From: Mesorhizobium muleiense | GTDB taxonomy: Bacteria; Pseudomonadota; Alphaproteobacteria; Rhizobiales; Rhizobiaceae | Assembly (NCBI RefSeq): GCF_900099905.1 | Contig: NZ_FNEE01000028.1 | Span: forward strand, 16,613-80,612 | Direction of reading: 5' to 3' | Length of the DNA stretch: 64,000 bases | Shown: positions 54,650 through 63,640 of the stretch, piece by piece | Layout: the number at the start of each line of letters is the position of its first letter | Position numbering within the stretch: the first letter of the stretch is position 1 | Notes under the pieces: generated by a model | What the model saw: only the letters and a program-made list of their open reading frames with translations | The model's database searches: none | Told to the model about the DNA's origin: nothing | Translations under genes and position numbers: made by a program

Positions 54650-55296
54650 GTTGGTGACTTGCCGGTGAAAACCGCCAGTTGAGCGGCGAAAGCACGCTTG
54701 TAGGCGGGCCGGGCTTCGCCGCGGGCGACATAGGCGGAGAGGTTCGGATATTCGTCCAGTATACCCGACCCGCTCAACCTTAGCAGCACGTGCACCATCA
54801 TCAGGTCCCCGGCGCTGAACGCGCCATCGAGCCAGTCGGCATCGCCAAGACGACCGGAAAGCTCGCCCAGCCGGTCACGGATGCGATCTTCGACCATAGG
54901 CAAGCGCTGTTCGCGCCAGGTTTCGTCGCGCTCCAGGAGCACGGCGGTTTGGCGTTCAAGGATCGGCGGCTCCACGGTGTTTAGCGCGGCAAACATCCAT
55001 GAGATTGCGCGCGCCCTGGCATTCGCCTCGTCTGGCAGCAGGCCCGCATGGCGCTCGGCGATATGGAACACGATCGCCCCCGACTCGAACAGCGCGAGAT
55101 CGCCTTCTTCAAAGGTCGGAATCTGCCCGAAAGGATGAAGCGCGAGATGCGCGGGTTCCTTCATCGCTTTGAACGAAACGAGACGAACCTTGTAAGGCAG
55201 GCCGACTTCTTCGAGCGCCCAGCGAACACGCATGTCGCGCGCCAGTCCCCTGCCGCGATCGGGCGACCGTTCAAAGGCGGTGATGGTGGGGGTCAT
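54646..55296 (-). CDS. Glutathione S-transferase family protein
   Basis: 216 residues from the ATG at 55296 (GAAGG seven bases ahead); upstream in-frame codons lack family similarity. The thioredoxin-like N-terminal domain has RVRWALEEVGLPYKVRLVSF and FGQIPTFEEGDLALFESGAI (glutathione-binding cis-Pro and Glu-Ser). The helical C-terminal domain ends at LSAYVARGEARPAYKRAF. It probably conjugates or reduces electrophiles in the cytoplasm. Convergent with the Dabb gene; its upstream neighbour on the same strand is a hydrolase. Confidence 0.87.
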   Translation of the reverse strand: MTPTITAFERSPDRGRGLARDMRVRWALEEVGLPYKVRLVSFKAMKEPAHLALHPFGQIPTFEEGDLALFESGAIVFHIAERHAGLLPDEANARARAISWMFAALNTVEPPILERQTAVLLERDETWREQRLPMVEDRIRDRLGELSGRLGDADWLDGAFSAGDLMMVHVLLRLSGSGILDEYPNLSAYVARGEARPAYKRAFAAQLAVFTGKSPT

Positions 55297-55388
55297 GGGC
55301 AGGCCTTCATCTCGTCGTCTCCCTTCTTCGGTTGCGGCAAGCAAAGGACGAATGTCGCGCCGGAATTCCGACATCTGCGAATTGTTTT

Positions 55389-56192
55389 TCAATCGCTCAT
55401 GACCGCCGCGACGGAGGCACGTAGCGCTCCGGCGAAGTCGGGATGGTCATAGAGGTCGTTGTGGCCAGCCGCTATGGCGATGTGGCTGCGCAGGTCGCGG
55501 GCAGCCTCGCGCAGGGGCGCCGAACGCGCCGCAGGTACGATGGTGTCGTTCTCGGCGGTGATGACGGCCGTGGGCACATCGAGGTCGCGCAGAGATGCCG
55601 CTGCCTCCATGCGGTGCCGCAGCAAGAGGCGCACCGGCAGCCAGGGATAGTGGTGAGCGGCGAGTTCTCTCAGCGAATCGAAGGGGGTCACCATGACGAT
55701 GCCGCGCAACGGCCGGGACGTCGCCAGATCGGCCGCAACCGCAGCGCCGATGCTAAGGCCGATGGCGAGGATGCCTGCTTTGGCATCGCTGGCCAGCTGG
55801 TCATGGGCGCGTCGGGCGTCCTCGAGCAGGGCGGCGGCCGATGGGCTGCCGCTGCTCGGCGCATAGCCACGGTAGTGCAGCGCAGCGACCTCATGGTCGG
55901 GAAATAGCTGGTGCAGCATGAAGGCAAGTGCGTCGGCGTTCCAGGCATTGCCGGCGAACCCCAGCAGCAGGGGGCGTGGCTCGGCCGGCGCCTGCCTTGC
56001 CGGCAGGCGGACCAGAACGACGCGCTCGCCATCCTCAGTCGCCAGTTCGACATGGCGTGCCCCAGCCGGCAGATCGGGTCCGAAAGCCGCAAGGCCGGCC
56101 GGAAAGATCAGCCAGGACTGGAGCACATACACGACCGCAACAATCACCGCATACAATCCAGCGACCGCGAGCGTCAGTTTCAGAAGCCACAT
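55389..56192 (-). CDS. Membrane-anchored alpha/beta hydrolase
   Basis: 267 residues. One N-terminal transmembrane helix (LTLAVAGLYAVIVAVVYVL) anchors it to the inner membrane. The hydrolase core follows: LLGFAGNAWNADALAFM (oxyanion), AIGLSIGAAVAADLA (nucleophile Ser in GLSIG), ITAENDTIVPAARS (acid), and GHNDLYDHPDF (His). The fold resembles the YfhR/BEM46 serine-hydrolase type. The substrate is unknown. It is followed by GST on the same strand after a 93-bp gap, with no clear functional tie. Confidence 0.8.
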   Translation of the reverse strand: MWLLKLTLAVAGLYAVIVAVVYVLQSWLIFPAGLAAFGPDLPAGARHVELATEDGERVVLVRLPARQAPAEPRPLLLGFAGNAWNADALAFMLHQLFPDHEVAALHYRGYAPSSGSPSAAALLEDARRAHDQLASDAKAGILAIGLSIGAAVAADLATSRPLRGIVMVTPFDSLRELAAHHYPWLPVRLLLRHRMEAAASLRDLDVPTAVITAENDTIVPAARSAPLREAARDLRSHIAIAAGHNDLYDHPDFAGALRASVAAVMSD

Positions 56193-56236
56193 CGCAGCAA
56201 TGTCGCCCGATGCTCGTCACCTGGCAAGGTGCTGAG

Positions 56237-57100
56237 CTAGTCCGCCACCTTCCACTGCTCACGCGACTGGCTGGCCGGGTAGACGCCCAGAATCCGCATT
56301 TCGCGCGAGAAGAAGGCAAGCTCGTCGAGCGCCAGTTTTACCAGCGGATCGTCGGGATGGCCCTCGATATCGGCGTAGAACAGGGTCGCGGTGAATGCGC
56401 CGAGCTGGTAGCTCTCCAGCTTGGTCATGTTGATGCCGTTGGTGGCAAAGCCGCCCATCGCCTTGTAGAGCGCGGCCGGCACGTTGCGGACGCGGAAGAT
56501 GAACGTCGTCATCATCCTGGCATCGGCCGAGGGACGTTCGGCCCACTGCCTGTTCCTGGTCAGCACGACGAAGCGGGTGACGTTGCTGTCGGTGTCCTCG
56601 ACATTCTGCTCGATGATGTCGAGCCCATAGAGCGTCGAGGCCAGAGCCGGCGCCAGCGCCGCCATGGTGCGGTCCTTCAGCTCTGCGACCAGCTTGGCGG
56701 CGCCCGCCGTGTCGCCGGCGACCACCGGCTTCCAGCCGTTCTTGCGGATATATTTGCGGCACTGGCCGAGCGCATGGATGTGGCTGTGCACGGTCTTGAT
56801 CTGGTCGCGCCTGACGCCCGGCAGAACCATCAGCTGGAAATGGATCGGCAGGAAATATTCGCCGACGATGTGCAGTTTCGATTCCGGCAGGAGATGATGG
56901 ATGTCGGCGACGCGCCCGGCAATCGTGTTCTCGATCGGGATCATGGCGAGGTCGGCTTTGCCGGTCTCGACCGCGTTGAAAGCATCCTCGAAGGTCGGAC
57001 ACGGCAACGGCTCCATATCAGGGAACATGTTGCGGCAGGCGGTGTCGGAATTGGCGCCCGGCTCGCCCTGGAAGGCTATTCTGTTGGTTTTTTCAGGCAT
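56237..57100 (-). CDS. pheA: Prephenate dehydratase
   Basis: 287 residues, monofunctional form without chorismate mutase. The catalytic domain has FQGEPGANSDTACR, LAMIPIENTIAGRV and the signature NVTRFVVL. The ACT domain follows with an ESRP-like TKLESYQLG motif for phenylalanine feedback. It converts prephenate to phenylpyruvate in Phe synthesis. It lies 27 bp downstream of kdsB on the same strand. Confidence 0.95.
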   Translation of the reverse strand: MPEKTNRIAFQGEPGANSDTACRNMFPDMEPLPCPTFEDAFNAVETGKADLAMIPIENTIAGRVADIHHLLPESKLHIVGEYFLPIHFQLMVLPGVRRDQIKTVHSHIHALGQCRKYIRKNGWKPVVAGDTAGAAKLVAELKDRTMAALAPALASTLYGLDIIEQNVEDTDSNVTRFVVLTRNRQWAERPSADARMMTTFIFRVRNVPAALYKAMGGFATNGINMTKLESYQLGAFTATLFYADIEGHPDDPLVKLALDELAFFSREMRILGVYPASQSREQWKVAD

Positions 57101-57127
57101 GCCAAATGTCTCAGGTGTCCAAATGTC

Positions 57128-57856
57128 TCAGGTTGAAAGGACGGTTCTGGCGCGTTCGAGATCGTCCGGCGTGTCGACGCCGAACGGCGCCGACTTTACG
57201 ATCTCGGCATCGATGCGCATGCCGGCCTCGAGCGCCCGCAACTGCTCGAGCTTCTCGCGCCGTTCCAGCGGCGACGGTTGCAGCGCGACAAAGCGCTCGA
57301 GCGCTGAGCGGCGATAGGCATAGAGGCCGATATGATGATAGAGCGGCCCATCGCCCCAGGGTGCGGTGGCGCGGGTGAAATAGAGCGCCCGCAGCCGTGT
57401 CTCCGACTGCGGCGAGCCGACGATCTTGACGACATTCGGATTGGTCTTCTCCTCGTCGCGGACGATCTCGATGCCAAGCGTGGCGATGTCGACCGTCGCA
57501 TCCTCGAAAGGCCTCAGCGCGGCCTTGATGATGTCGGGATCGATGGTCGGCAGGTCGCCCTGCACATTGACGATGGTTTCGACCTTGCGCCCGGGATCCA
57601 GCGTGGCCAGCGCTTCGAAGATGCGGTCGGAGCCCGATTCGTGGCCGACGCGCGTCATCACCGCCTCGAAACCGTGCGTGCGCACCGCCTCCGCCACGCT
57701 CTGGGTATCGGTGGCGACCACCACCCGGCCGAGCCCGGCCTCGGCGGCGCGGCGGGCGACATGGACGATCATCGGAACGCCGGCGATGTCGGCCAGCGGC
57801 TTGCCCGGCAGGCGGGTCGAGGCCATGCGGGCCGGGATGAGGATGAGCGTGGACAT
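57128..57856 (-). CDS. kdsB: 3-deoxy-manno-octulosonate cytidylyltransferase
   Basis: 242 residues from the ATG at 57856 (MSTLILIPARMASTRLPGKP). The nucleotide-binding loop is IPARMASTRLPGKPL, the CTP/Kdo contacts lie in VVATDTQSV and NVQGDLPTIDPDII. It activates Kdo as CMP-Kdo for lipopolysaccharide. kdsB next to pheA is the usual arrangement in Rhizobiales. The upstream open frame lacks conservation. It is divergent from the cytochrome c gene. Confidence 0.95.
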   Translation of the reverse strand: MSTLILIPARMASTRLPGKPLADIAGVPMIVHVARRAAEAGLGRVVVATDTQSVAEAVRTHGFEAVMTRVGHESGSDRIFEALATLDPGRKVETIVNVQGDLPTIDPDIIKAALRPFEDATVDIATLGIEIVRDEEKTNPNVVKIVGSPQSETRLRALYFTRATAPWGDGPLYHHIGLYAYRRSALERFVALQPSPLERREKLEQLRALEAGMRIDAEIVKSAPFGVDTPDDLERARTVLST

Positions 57857-58049
57857 CGGGTGATGAAGCATCCGAAAAAGAGGAAGGGAAAAGTGGCAAA
57901 AGGTCTCACTGGAAGCGCCCTTATAGGTGTTGCAACGCCAGAGCAAAAGACCTAGTTTCCGCCCGATTTGACCGCCTCGCGGGGTGGTTCACGATTACCG
58001 ACGGACGGAGTGGACGGATCGGTCCGCCGGAAAAGGGAGCCTGGGGCGT

Positions 58050-58742
58050 ATGGACTCTTTCGAAATCAACAAGCTGATCGGCGGCCTGCTCGGAACTGTG
58101 TTCGTCGTCTTCTCGGTCGGCATCATATCCGACGCGCTGTTCGCCTCCCCAGCACCGGAAAAACCCGGCTACGCCATCGAGGCGACCGAGGAGCCTGCCG
58201 AGGGCGGCCCGGCAGCCCCCGCCGAAGCCAAGCCGATCGCCGACCTCCTGGCCAACGCCAATGTCGAGGCGGGTGCGTCCGTGTTCAAGAAGTGCCAGGC
58301 CTGCCACACCGGCGAAAAAGGCGGACCGAACAAGGTCGGCCCTGATCTCTGGGATATCGTCGACCGTCCCATCGCCGAGCATGCGGGCTTCGCCTATTCG
58401 GCCGGCATGAAAGAGTTTTCCAAGGGCGGCGCGGAAAAATGGACGTACGACCACCTCAATAACTTTCTGCTTTCGCCGAAGAAGCTGGTGAAGGGCACGG
58501 CGATGGGCTTCGCCGGCCTGCCGAAAGACGAGGACCGCGCCAACGTCATCGCCTATCTGCGCACGCTGTCGGACAGTCCGAAGCCGCTGCCGACACCCGG
58601 CGCTTCGGCCGAGAATGCAGCCGCGCCCGCCGAAGGCGCGGCGCCGGCCAAGCCGGCAGAGGGCGAAGCACCGGCAGCCCCTGCTGCTCCGGCCCCCGCT
58701 GCGCCAGCCCCCGCCGCTCCGGCACCAGCTCCCGCGCAATAA
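58050..58742 (+). CDS. Membrane-anchored c-type cytochrome
   Basis: 230 residues from the ATG at 58050 (GGGAGC upstream). An N-terminal hydrophobic anchor (LIGGLLGTVFVVFSVGII) is followed by a linker and a class I cytochrome c domain with CQACH (C82, C85, H86) and the Met ligand in GTAMGFAGL. It resembles the CycM/c552 type of rhizobia, which carries electrons from the bc1 complex to aa3 oxidase. The tail of about 45 residues is an Ala/Pro-rich repeat (PAAPAPAAPAPAAP), longer than the cytochrome core needs. The gene is monocistronic with its own terminator. Confidence 0.9.
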   Translation: MDSFEINKLIGGLLGTVFVVFSVGIISDALFASPAPEKPGYAIEATEEPAEGGPAAPAEAKPIADLLANANVEAGASVFKKCQACHTGEKGGPNKVGPDLWDIVDRPIAEHAGFAYSAGMKEFSKGGAEKWTYDHLNNFLLSPKKLVKGTAMGFAGLPKDEDRANVIAYLRTLSDSPKPLPTPGASAENAAAPAEGAAPAKPAEGEAPAAPAAPAPAAPAPAAPAPAPAQ

Positions 58743-58769
58743 CGCAATTGTAATCGAAGCATACCCTGA

Positions 58770-58796
58770 AAAAGCCGGGTTCAGCCCGGCTTTTTT
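58770..58796 (+). terminator. Rho-independent terminator of the cytochrome c gene
   Basis: AAAAGCCGGG and CCCGGCTTTTTT around TTCAG, 27 bp after the stop. It is a textbook intrinsic terminator. A 20-bp copy of its right part recurs at 59708-59727. Confidence 0.92.
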
Positions 58797-59173
58797 CATG
58801 GTCGATCGGCTCCGAAAACGCGCTAAGGCGTTGATTTCTTTGGGCCATAGATTTCGAGGTCATCCTAGGTCTACCGGTTAGGGACCGATCTATACACCTT
58901 CTAATATTCCGGTTTTGTTCTTCTGTGTAATGATGTATGTTGATTCTCGAACTCGGAAGACACCTGAACGGAGCCAGAGCGAACCCTTCAACGGACAATC
59001 GCGAGGGCCAACCTCAGTCAGACAAGTCTGAAGAGCAATTCGGCTCGACCCCGTTAAACGTCGTTCGGCTGAGTGGTCCGCAACCACTCCCCGCCGTCAA
59101 ACGCGGGCGAAGGAATTTTCATCGCAGATCGATCTGCGCCCAGTTTAACTGCTGGTGCGCGCCCGGCTCTCAT

Positions 59174-59281
59174 ATGGAGCCATCCTTGGACATCGTCGTC
59201 CTCTATGGGAAGGGGTTCAGAATTCGGGTCAATGCCCGTTTCTTCCTCGCAGTCGTCACCTTCATGGTGACATACTTCTAA
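59174..59281 (+). CDS. Possible 35-residue membrane peptide
   Basis: MEPSLDIVVLYGKGFRIRVN followed by ARFFLAVVTFMVTYF. The C-terminal 14 residues form a hydrophobic helix with a basic anchor ahead, a pattern of small membrane peptides. The stop is followed within 5 bp by a strong hairpin. There is no good Shine-Dalgarno sequence, so translation is uncertain. Confidence 0.35.
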   Translation: MEPSLDIVVLYGKGFRIRVNARFFLAVVTFMVTYF

Positions 59282-59317
59282 CGGCGGGGCGGTTCGCAAG
59301 GACCGCCCTTCCCGTTT
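59281..59317 (+). terminator. Terminator after the 35-aa ORF
   Basis: GGGCGGT (59287-59293) pairs with ACCGCCC (59302-59308), with AACGG/CCCGTT extending the stem and TTTTCC following. It shows that a plus-strand transcript probably ends here. Confidence 0.65.
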
Positions 59318-59833
59318 TCCGGCCCCGTAGGCGTGCGCGAGGTCGCGCCCAGCCCTTCGGGTGCGGAAAAGCCCCCGCGCGCGTCCTAGGCAGGCAGGGG
59401 CTGGGGAGAAGTTGCGAAGGAGCGTTTGTAAGGCCGGCTACCCCTTGAGACGCGAGAGAGGGTACCACCGCGTGTCGCTCGGGCGCTTGACCTGCCAGCT
59501 TGGCGTCCTCAAAGGCACGGACTTCGGCTTCGACATCGCGCACCGTTTTCGATCGGCTGTTACCGTCTGACAGCGAGCAATATAGTGTGAACATGAGTTG
59601 GGAAGGAAGAGCCGCCAACGCGATTTGCTTAATTAATTGAAGCACTTAACAACAGATAACGGGTTTAAACGGCGGATAGCAACGGATACCGCCGGACATA
59701 CTTTCGTCGGGTTCAGCCCGGCTTTTTAAATTGGAAAAGCGCATGTGCGGCGACAAAGCCGGCCTGTCGCGGTTTTCATGAGCGTCAAATGATCTAGATT
59801 GTCCGCTGACAGCTATCGCACAGAGGAGAAGGC

Positions 59834-61711
59834 ATGACGGTTGGCCGAACGTTTCTCAGATCGATGCTGGTTGTGGCGGCTTTTGCCGGCGGCCTGCAGG
59901 CAGCCTTCGCGGACGAATGGCGCACCACCTCGTCGCTGATCGGCGAATCCAAATATGGCGACAACTTTCAGCACTATGATTACGTCAATCCGGACGCGCC
60001 GAAGGGCGGCACGCTGAATTCGGCGGTGCTCGGCACGTTCGACAGCTTCAATCCCTATATCGTCCAGGGTTCGCCGGCAGCCGGTTTTGCACAATTCGGC
60101 GGCGGCTTGCTCTACGACACGCTGATGGAGCAGGCGACCGACGAAGGCAGCGTCAGCCATCCGCTGATCGCCGACGCCTACAAACATCCGGACGACTATT
60201 CGTCGGCGACCTACCGTCTTGATCCGCGGGCCAAGTGGCATGACGGCAAGCCGATCACCACCGACGATGTAATCTGGTCGTTTCAGGTGCTGAAGGCCAA
60301 CAGCCCGATGTACAGCCGCTATTTCGAGAATGTCACCGAGGCGATTGCGGTGTCTGACCGTGAGGTCGAGTTCCATTTCAACCAGAAAGGCAACCGGGAG
60401 TTGCCGAAAATCCTCGGCGATCTCGTCGTGCTGCCGAAGCATTGGTGGGAAGGCACCGACGCCAACGGCAAGAAGCGCGACATCACCAGACCGACACAGG
60501 AGCCGCCGCTGGGGTCCGCCGCCTACAAGATCGCCAGCTTCAAGCCGGGCTCCGAAATCGTCTGGCAGCGCGTGCCCGACTACTGGGCGGCCAAGCTGCC
60601 GGTGAAGATCGGGCGAGAGAATTTCGACAGGCAGCGTTTCAGCTACTTTCTCGACGACAATGCGGCCTGGCAAGCCTTCACCAAGGGCGGGCTGCATGAC
60701 ATCAGGCCGGAAAACAGTTCGAGGCGCTGGAACACCGCCTATAATTTCCCGGCAGTCCAGGCCGGCGACGTCATCAAGCAGGAATTCAAGACTGCCTCAC
60801 CCGAGCCGATGCAGGCCTTCATGCTCAACACAAGGCGTCCGCTGTTTGGCGATCGTCTGGTGCGCGCCGCGCTGACTTACCCGCTCGACTTCGAGACCAT
60901 GAATCGTACCTTGTTCTTCGGTTCCAACACCCGTACCAGCAGTTACTTCCAAGGCACCGAGCTCGCATCGAGCGGCCTGCCGCAAGGCAAGGAGCTGGAA
61001 ATCCTCGAGCGATATCGCGACAAGCTGCCGCCCGAAGTCTTCACCCAGGAATTCAAGCTGCCGGTCTACGATTCGCCACAGGCGGAGCGCAAGTATCTCA
61101 AGACTGCGGTCGATCTCTTCGCCAAGGCGGGCTGGGTGATCAAGGGCGGCAAGATGGTCAACGCCAAGACGGGCGAGCCTTTCAAGTTCGAAATCCTCGG
61201 CTGGAACGATACCGACCAGGTCCTTTCCAGTCCCTATATCGCCAATCTGCGCAAGATCGGCGTCGACGCCACGCTGCGGCTGATCGACCAGACCCAATAC
61301 ATCAACCGCATCAACAATTTCGATTTCGATGTCACCATATCGCAGTTGGGGCAGTCGGATTCGCCTGGCAACGAGCAGCGTGATTTCTGGAGCTCCAAGG
61401 CCGCCGACACGCCTGGATCCCGCAACTACGCCGGCATCAAAAATCCGGTCGTCGATGCGCTGGTCGACCGCGTCATCTTTGCAACCGACCGCGACGATCT
61501 GGTTGCTGCCACCCATGCGCTCGACCGGGTGCTGCTGTGGAATTACTATGTCGTGCCGCAACACCATCGGTCGGTGGTCTGGATAGCCTACTGGAACAAG
61601 TTCGGCATCCCCGAGAAGCAACCGACCTATAGCGGCGTCGACCAGAATTCCTGGTGGATCGACCCGGACAAGGAAAAGGCGCTGGCGGCAAAATACAAGA
61701 GTGGCAATTGA
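59834..61711 (+). CDS. YejA-like extracellular solute-binding protein 1
   Basis: 625 residues, with GAGGAGAAGGC before the ATG. A Sec signal peptide (RSMLVVAAFAGGLQAAFADE) is visible. The mature part is a family 5 binding protein of the YejA branch (HYDYVNPDAPKGGTLNSAVL, TFDSFNPYIVQGSPAAG). The long inserts and WRTTSS start separate it from DppA types. YejA proteins feed the YejBEF importer for oligopeptides or microcin C-like compounds. It overlaps the next gene by one base (TGATG), so the pair is translationally coupled. Confidence 0.88.
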   Translation: MTVGRTFLRSMLVVAAFAGGLQAAFADEWRTTSSLIGESKYGDNFQHYDYVNPDAPKGGTLNSAVLGTFDSFNPYIVQGSPAAGFAQFGGGLLYDTLMEQATDEGSVSHPLIADAYKHPDDYSSATYRLDPRAKWHDGKPITTDDVIWSFQVLKANSPMYSRYFENVTEAIAVSDREVEFHFNQKGNRELPKILGDLVVLPKHWWEGTDANGKKRDITRPTQEPPLGSAAYKIASFKPGSEIVWQRVPDYWAAKLPVKIGRENFDRQRFSYFLDDNAAWQAFTKGGLHDIRPENSSRRWNTAYNFPAVQAGDVIKQEFKTASPEPMQAFMLNTRRPLFGDRLVRAALTYPLDFETMNRTLFFGSNTRTSSYFQGTELASSGLPQGKELEILERYRDKLPPEVFTQEFKLPVYDSPQAERKYLKTAVDLFAKAGWVIKGGKMVNAKTGEPFKFEILGWNDTDQVLSSPYIANLRKIGVDATLRLIDQTQYINRINNFDFDVTISQLGQSDSPGNEQRDFWSSKAADTPGSRNYAGIKNPVVDALVDRVIFATDRDDLVAATHALDRVLLWNYYVVPQHHRSVVWIAYWNKFGIPEKQPTYSGVDQNSWWIDPDKEKALAAKYKSGN

Positions 61712-63597
61712 TGGCGGCGCTGCCTCGCCGCGTCTCGCTGGCCCGCCGCGACTTTCTGGCTCTCGGCGCCGCGGCCACGGCGGCAGCGCTGCTGCCCGGC
61801 CGCGCCTTTGCCGCCATCCCGACAGGCGTCAAGCTGCACGGCCTGTCGGCGTTCGGCGACCTCAAATATCCCCCGCATTTCACGCATTTCGACTATGTCA
61901 ATCCGGACGCGCCCAAGGGCGGCCAGATGAATTTCGCGCCGCCGAACTCCACCTTCAATCAGAGCTTCCTGACGTTCAACACGCTGAATTCGCTGGTGTT
62001 GAGAGGGGAATCGCCGCCGCGCACCGAACTCTGTTTCGATTCGCTGATGGCTAGCGCACTCGACGAGCCGGATGCGGTCTATGGCCGGCTTGCCGAGTCG
62101 GTTACCTTGTCGCCTGACCGCAATAGCTTCCGCTTCAGCGTGCGACCGCAAGCACGCTTCCACGACGGCTCGCCAATGACTGCGGAGGACGTCGCCTTCG
62201 CATTGAAGCTGTACAAGGCCAAGGGGCATCCGAACCTTTCCCAGGCGTTGCGGCATATGACGGACGCGGCCGCCGTCGATCCGGTTACCGTCAATCTTAC
62301 CTTCAACGGGAAGCAGTCGGCGCAGAATATCCTTGCGATCGTCGCCATGCCGATCGTGTCCAAAGCCTTTTATACGGTCAATGATTTCGATGCCTCGACG
62401 ATGACACCGCCGCTCGGCTCCGGACCTTACAAAATAGGGCGCGTGGCGGCCGGACAGACCGTCGAATATGAGCGCGTCGCCGACTATTGGGGCAGGGATC
62501 TGGCCGTGAACCGCGGCGTCTATAATTTCGACCGCATCCGTATCGATTTTTACATCAATCGCCAGGCAGCGTTTGAAGCCCTGAAGAAGGGGGACACGCA
62601 TTTCCGCGAGGAATTTACCTCGCGGGTATGGGCGACTGGTTACGACTTTCCGGCACTGAAGGACGGCCGGGTCGTCAAACGCGAATTTCCCGGCGAGAAA
62701 ACGCCATCCATGCAGGCTGTCGCGCTGAACCAGCGTCGTGCGCAATTCCGCGATGTGCGCGTCAGACGCGCGATCGCCAATTGCTTCGATTTCGAATGGA
62801 CCAAGCGGGTTCTGTTTTACGGCGCCTACGAGCGCTCGCAATCGAATTTCGAGCGGTCGGATTACAAGGCCGAGGGCCTGCCCTCGCCCGAGGAATTGGC
62901 CCTGCTTGAGCCGTTTCGAGCCGAGTTGCCGCCGGAAACTTTCGGCGAAGCGGTGATGCAGCCTGTCTCCGACGGTTCAGGCCACGACCGCAAGCTGCTG
63001 CGCGCGGCTTCGAGACTGCTTGCCGAAGCCGGCTGGAAGCGGGCGGGCAATTTCGTTGTCAATGAAAAGGGCGAGCCACTGCGGGTGGAAATGCTGGCCG
63101 AGGACGACGGCATCGTTCGGCTTTTGTCGCCGTGGGCCGAGAACATGAAAACGATCGGCATCGACGCTTCGATCCGGCAGGTCGATTCGACGCAATATGA
63201 ACAGCGGCAGAGCAATTTCGATTTCGATTTCACCCTGCTCGCCTGGTCGATCGGGGCGACGCCGACTGCCGACGGCCTGGAGATACTCTACGATTCGCGG
63301 ATGGCGAAAACGCCGGGGATGCGAAATTATCCCGGGACGGAAAGCAAGGCCATCGATGCACTGATCGAGGCAGCCGGCAAGGCGCAGAGCCGGGTCGAAC
63401 TGATCACGGCGCTCAAAGCACTCGATCGGGTCTTGCGCGCGCGGCTAGACTGGATTCCAACATATTATCTCGCGAATCACCGAGTCGCCTATTGGGACAT
63501 GTTCGGCTTTCCCGAGCAGAAGCCCGATTTCGGCTTTCCGGTCGAGGCGCTGTGGTGGTTCGACAAGGACAAGGCGGCAAAGATTGGCAAAGGGTGA
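61711..63597 (+). CDS. YejA-like extracellular solute-binding protein 2 (Tat signal)
   Basis: 628 residues from the ATG at 61711, which overlaps the previous stop. It is a paralogue of the preceding gene (HFDYVNPDAPKGGQMNFAPP matches HYDYVNPDAPKGGTL). Unlike its neighbour it has a Tat-type signal: RRDFLALGAAATAAALLPG. Tat export implies folding in the cytoplasm. A yejBEF permease set would be expected next, but the window instead has an IS element pointing the other way. The substrate is unknown, probably peptide-like. Confidence 0.88.
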   Translation: MAALPRRVSLARRDFLALGAAATAAALLPGRAFAAIPTGVKLHGLSAFGDLKYPPHFTHFDYVNPDAPKGGQMNFAPPNSTFNQSFLTFNTLNSLVLRGESPPRTELCFDSLMASALDEPDAVYGRLAESVTLSPDRNSFRFSVRPQARFHDGSPMTAEDVAFALKLYKAKGHPNLSQALRHMTDAAAVDPVTVNLTFNGKQSAQNILAIVAMPIVSKAFYTVNDFDASTMTPPLGSGPYKIGRVAAGQTVEYERVADYWGRDLAVNRGVYNFDRIRIDFYINRQAAFEALKKGDTHFREEFTSRVWATGYDFPALKDGRVVKREFPGEKTPSMQAVALNQRRAQFRDVRVRRAIANCFDFEWTKRVLFYGAYERSQSNFERSDYKAEGLPSPEELALLEPFRAELPPETFGEAVMQPVSDGSGHDRKLLRAASRLLAEAGWKRAGNFVVNEKGEPLRVEMLAEDDGIVRLLSPWAENMKTIGIDASIRQVDSTQYEQRQSNFDFDFTLLAWSIGATPTADGLEILYDSRMAKTPGMRNYPGTESKAIDALIEAAGKAQSRVELITALKALDRVLRARLDWIPTYYLANHRVAYWDMFGFPEQKPDFGFPVEALWWFDKDKAAKIGKG

Positions 63598-63608
63598 ATT
63601 TCTTGCAG

Positions 63609-63640
63609 GCGTCGGCGCCGCCCCTCACCTGCCTGCCGGT
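63609..63640. repeat. Half copy of palindromic repeat type 5
   Basis: CGTCGGCGCCGCCCCTCACC followed by TGCCTGCCGGTG matches the right arm of copy 5 (48750-48782, inverse complement) with few changes. The other half is missing at the point where the IS sequence begins, so the IS may have split the repeat. Confidence 0.65.

Larger units (their letters stand above)
58776..59727. repeat. Segment flanked by 20-bp direct repeats
   Basis: CGGGTTCAGCCCGGCTTTTT occurs exactly at 58776-58795 and 59708-59727. The left copy is the complete terminator; the right copy lacks its left arm. The roughly 912 bp between them contain a 35-aa ORF, a hairpin with T-rich tail, and no recognisable gene. The arrangement resembles an insertion that duplicated or brought part of a terminator, as integrases do at tRNA or terminator sites. 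No integrase is present. Confidence 0.5.
58797..59833. other. Unassigned region between the cytochrome gene and yejA-like gene
   Basis: Just over 1 kb with no gene I recognise. It contains a 35-aa ORF and terminator near 59174-59320, a GC-rich patch (59325-59400) and a shorter AT-rich stretch (59625-59700). I looked for tmRNA, RNase P and tRNA signatures and saw none. Long frames through it on both strands lack family features. Confidence 0.55.

Noticed and set aside
59262..59645. 127-codon minus-strand ORF in the unassigned region
   Set aside because: No ribosome site, no domain, and Arg/Pro-rich composition expected from GC-rich non-coding DNA.
58797..59833. tmRNA, RNase P RNA or 6S RNA in the long gap
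   Set aside because: No tag-peptide sequence, tRNA-like ends or conserved RNase P words were found; only a hairpin terminator is clear.
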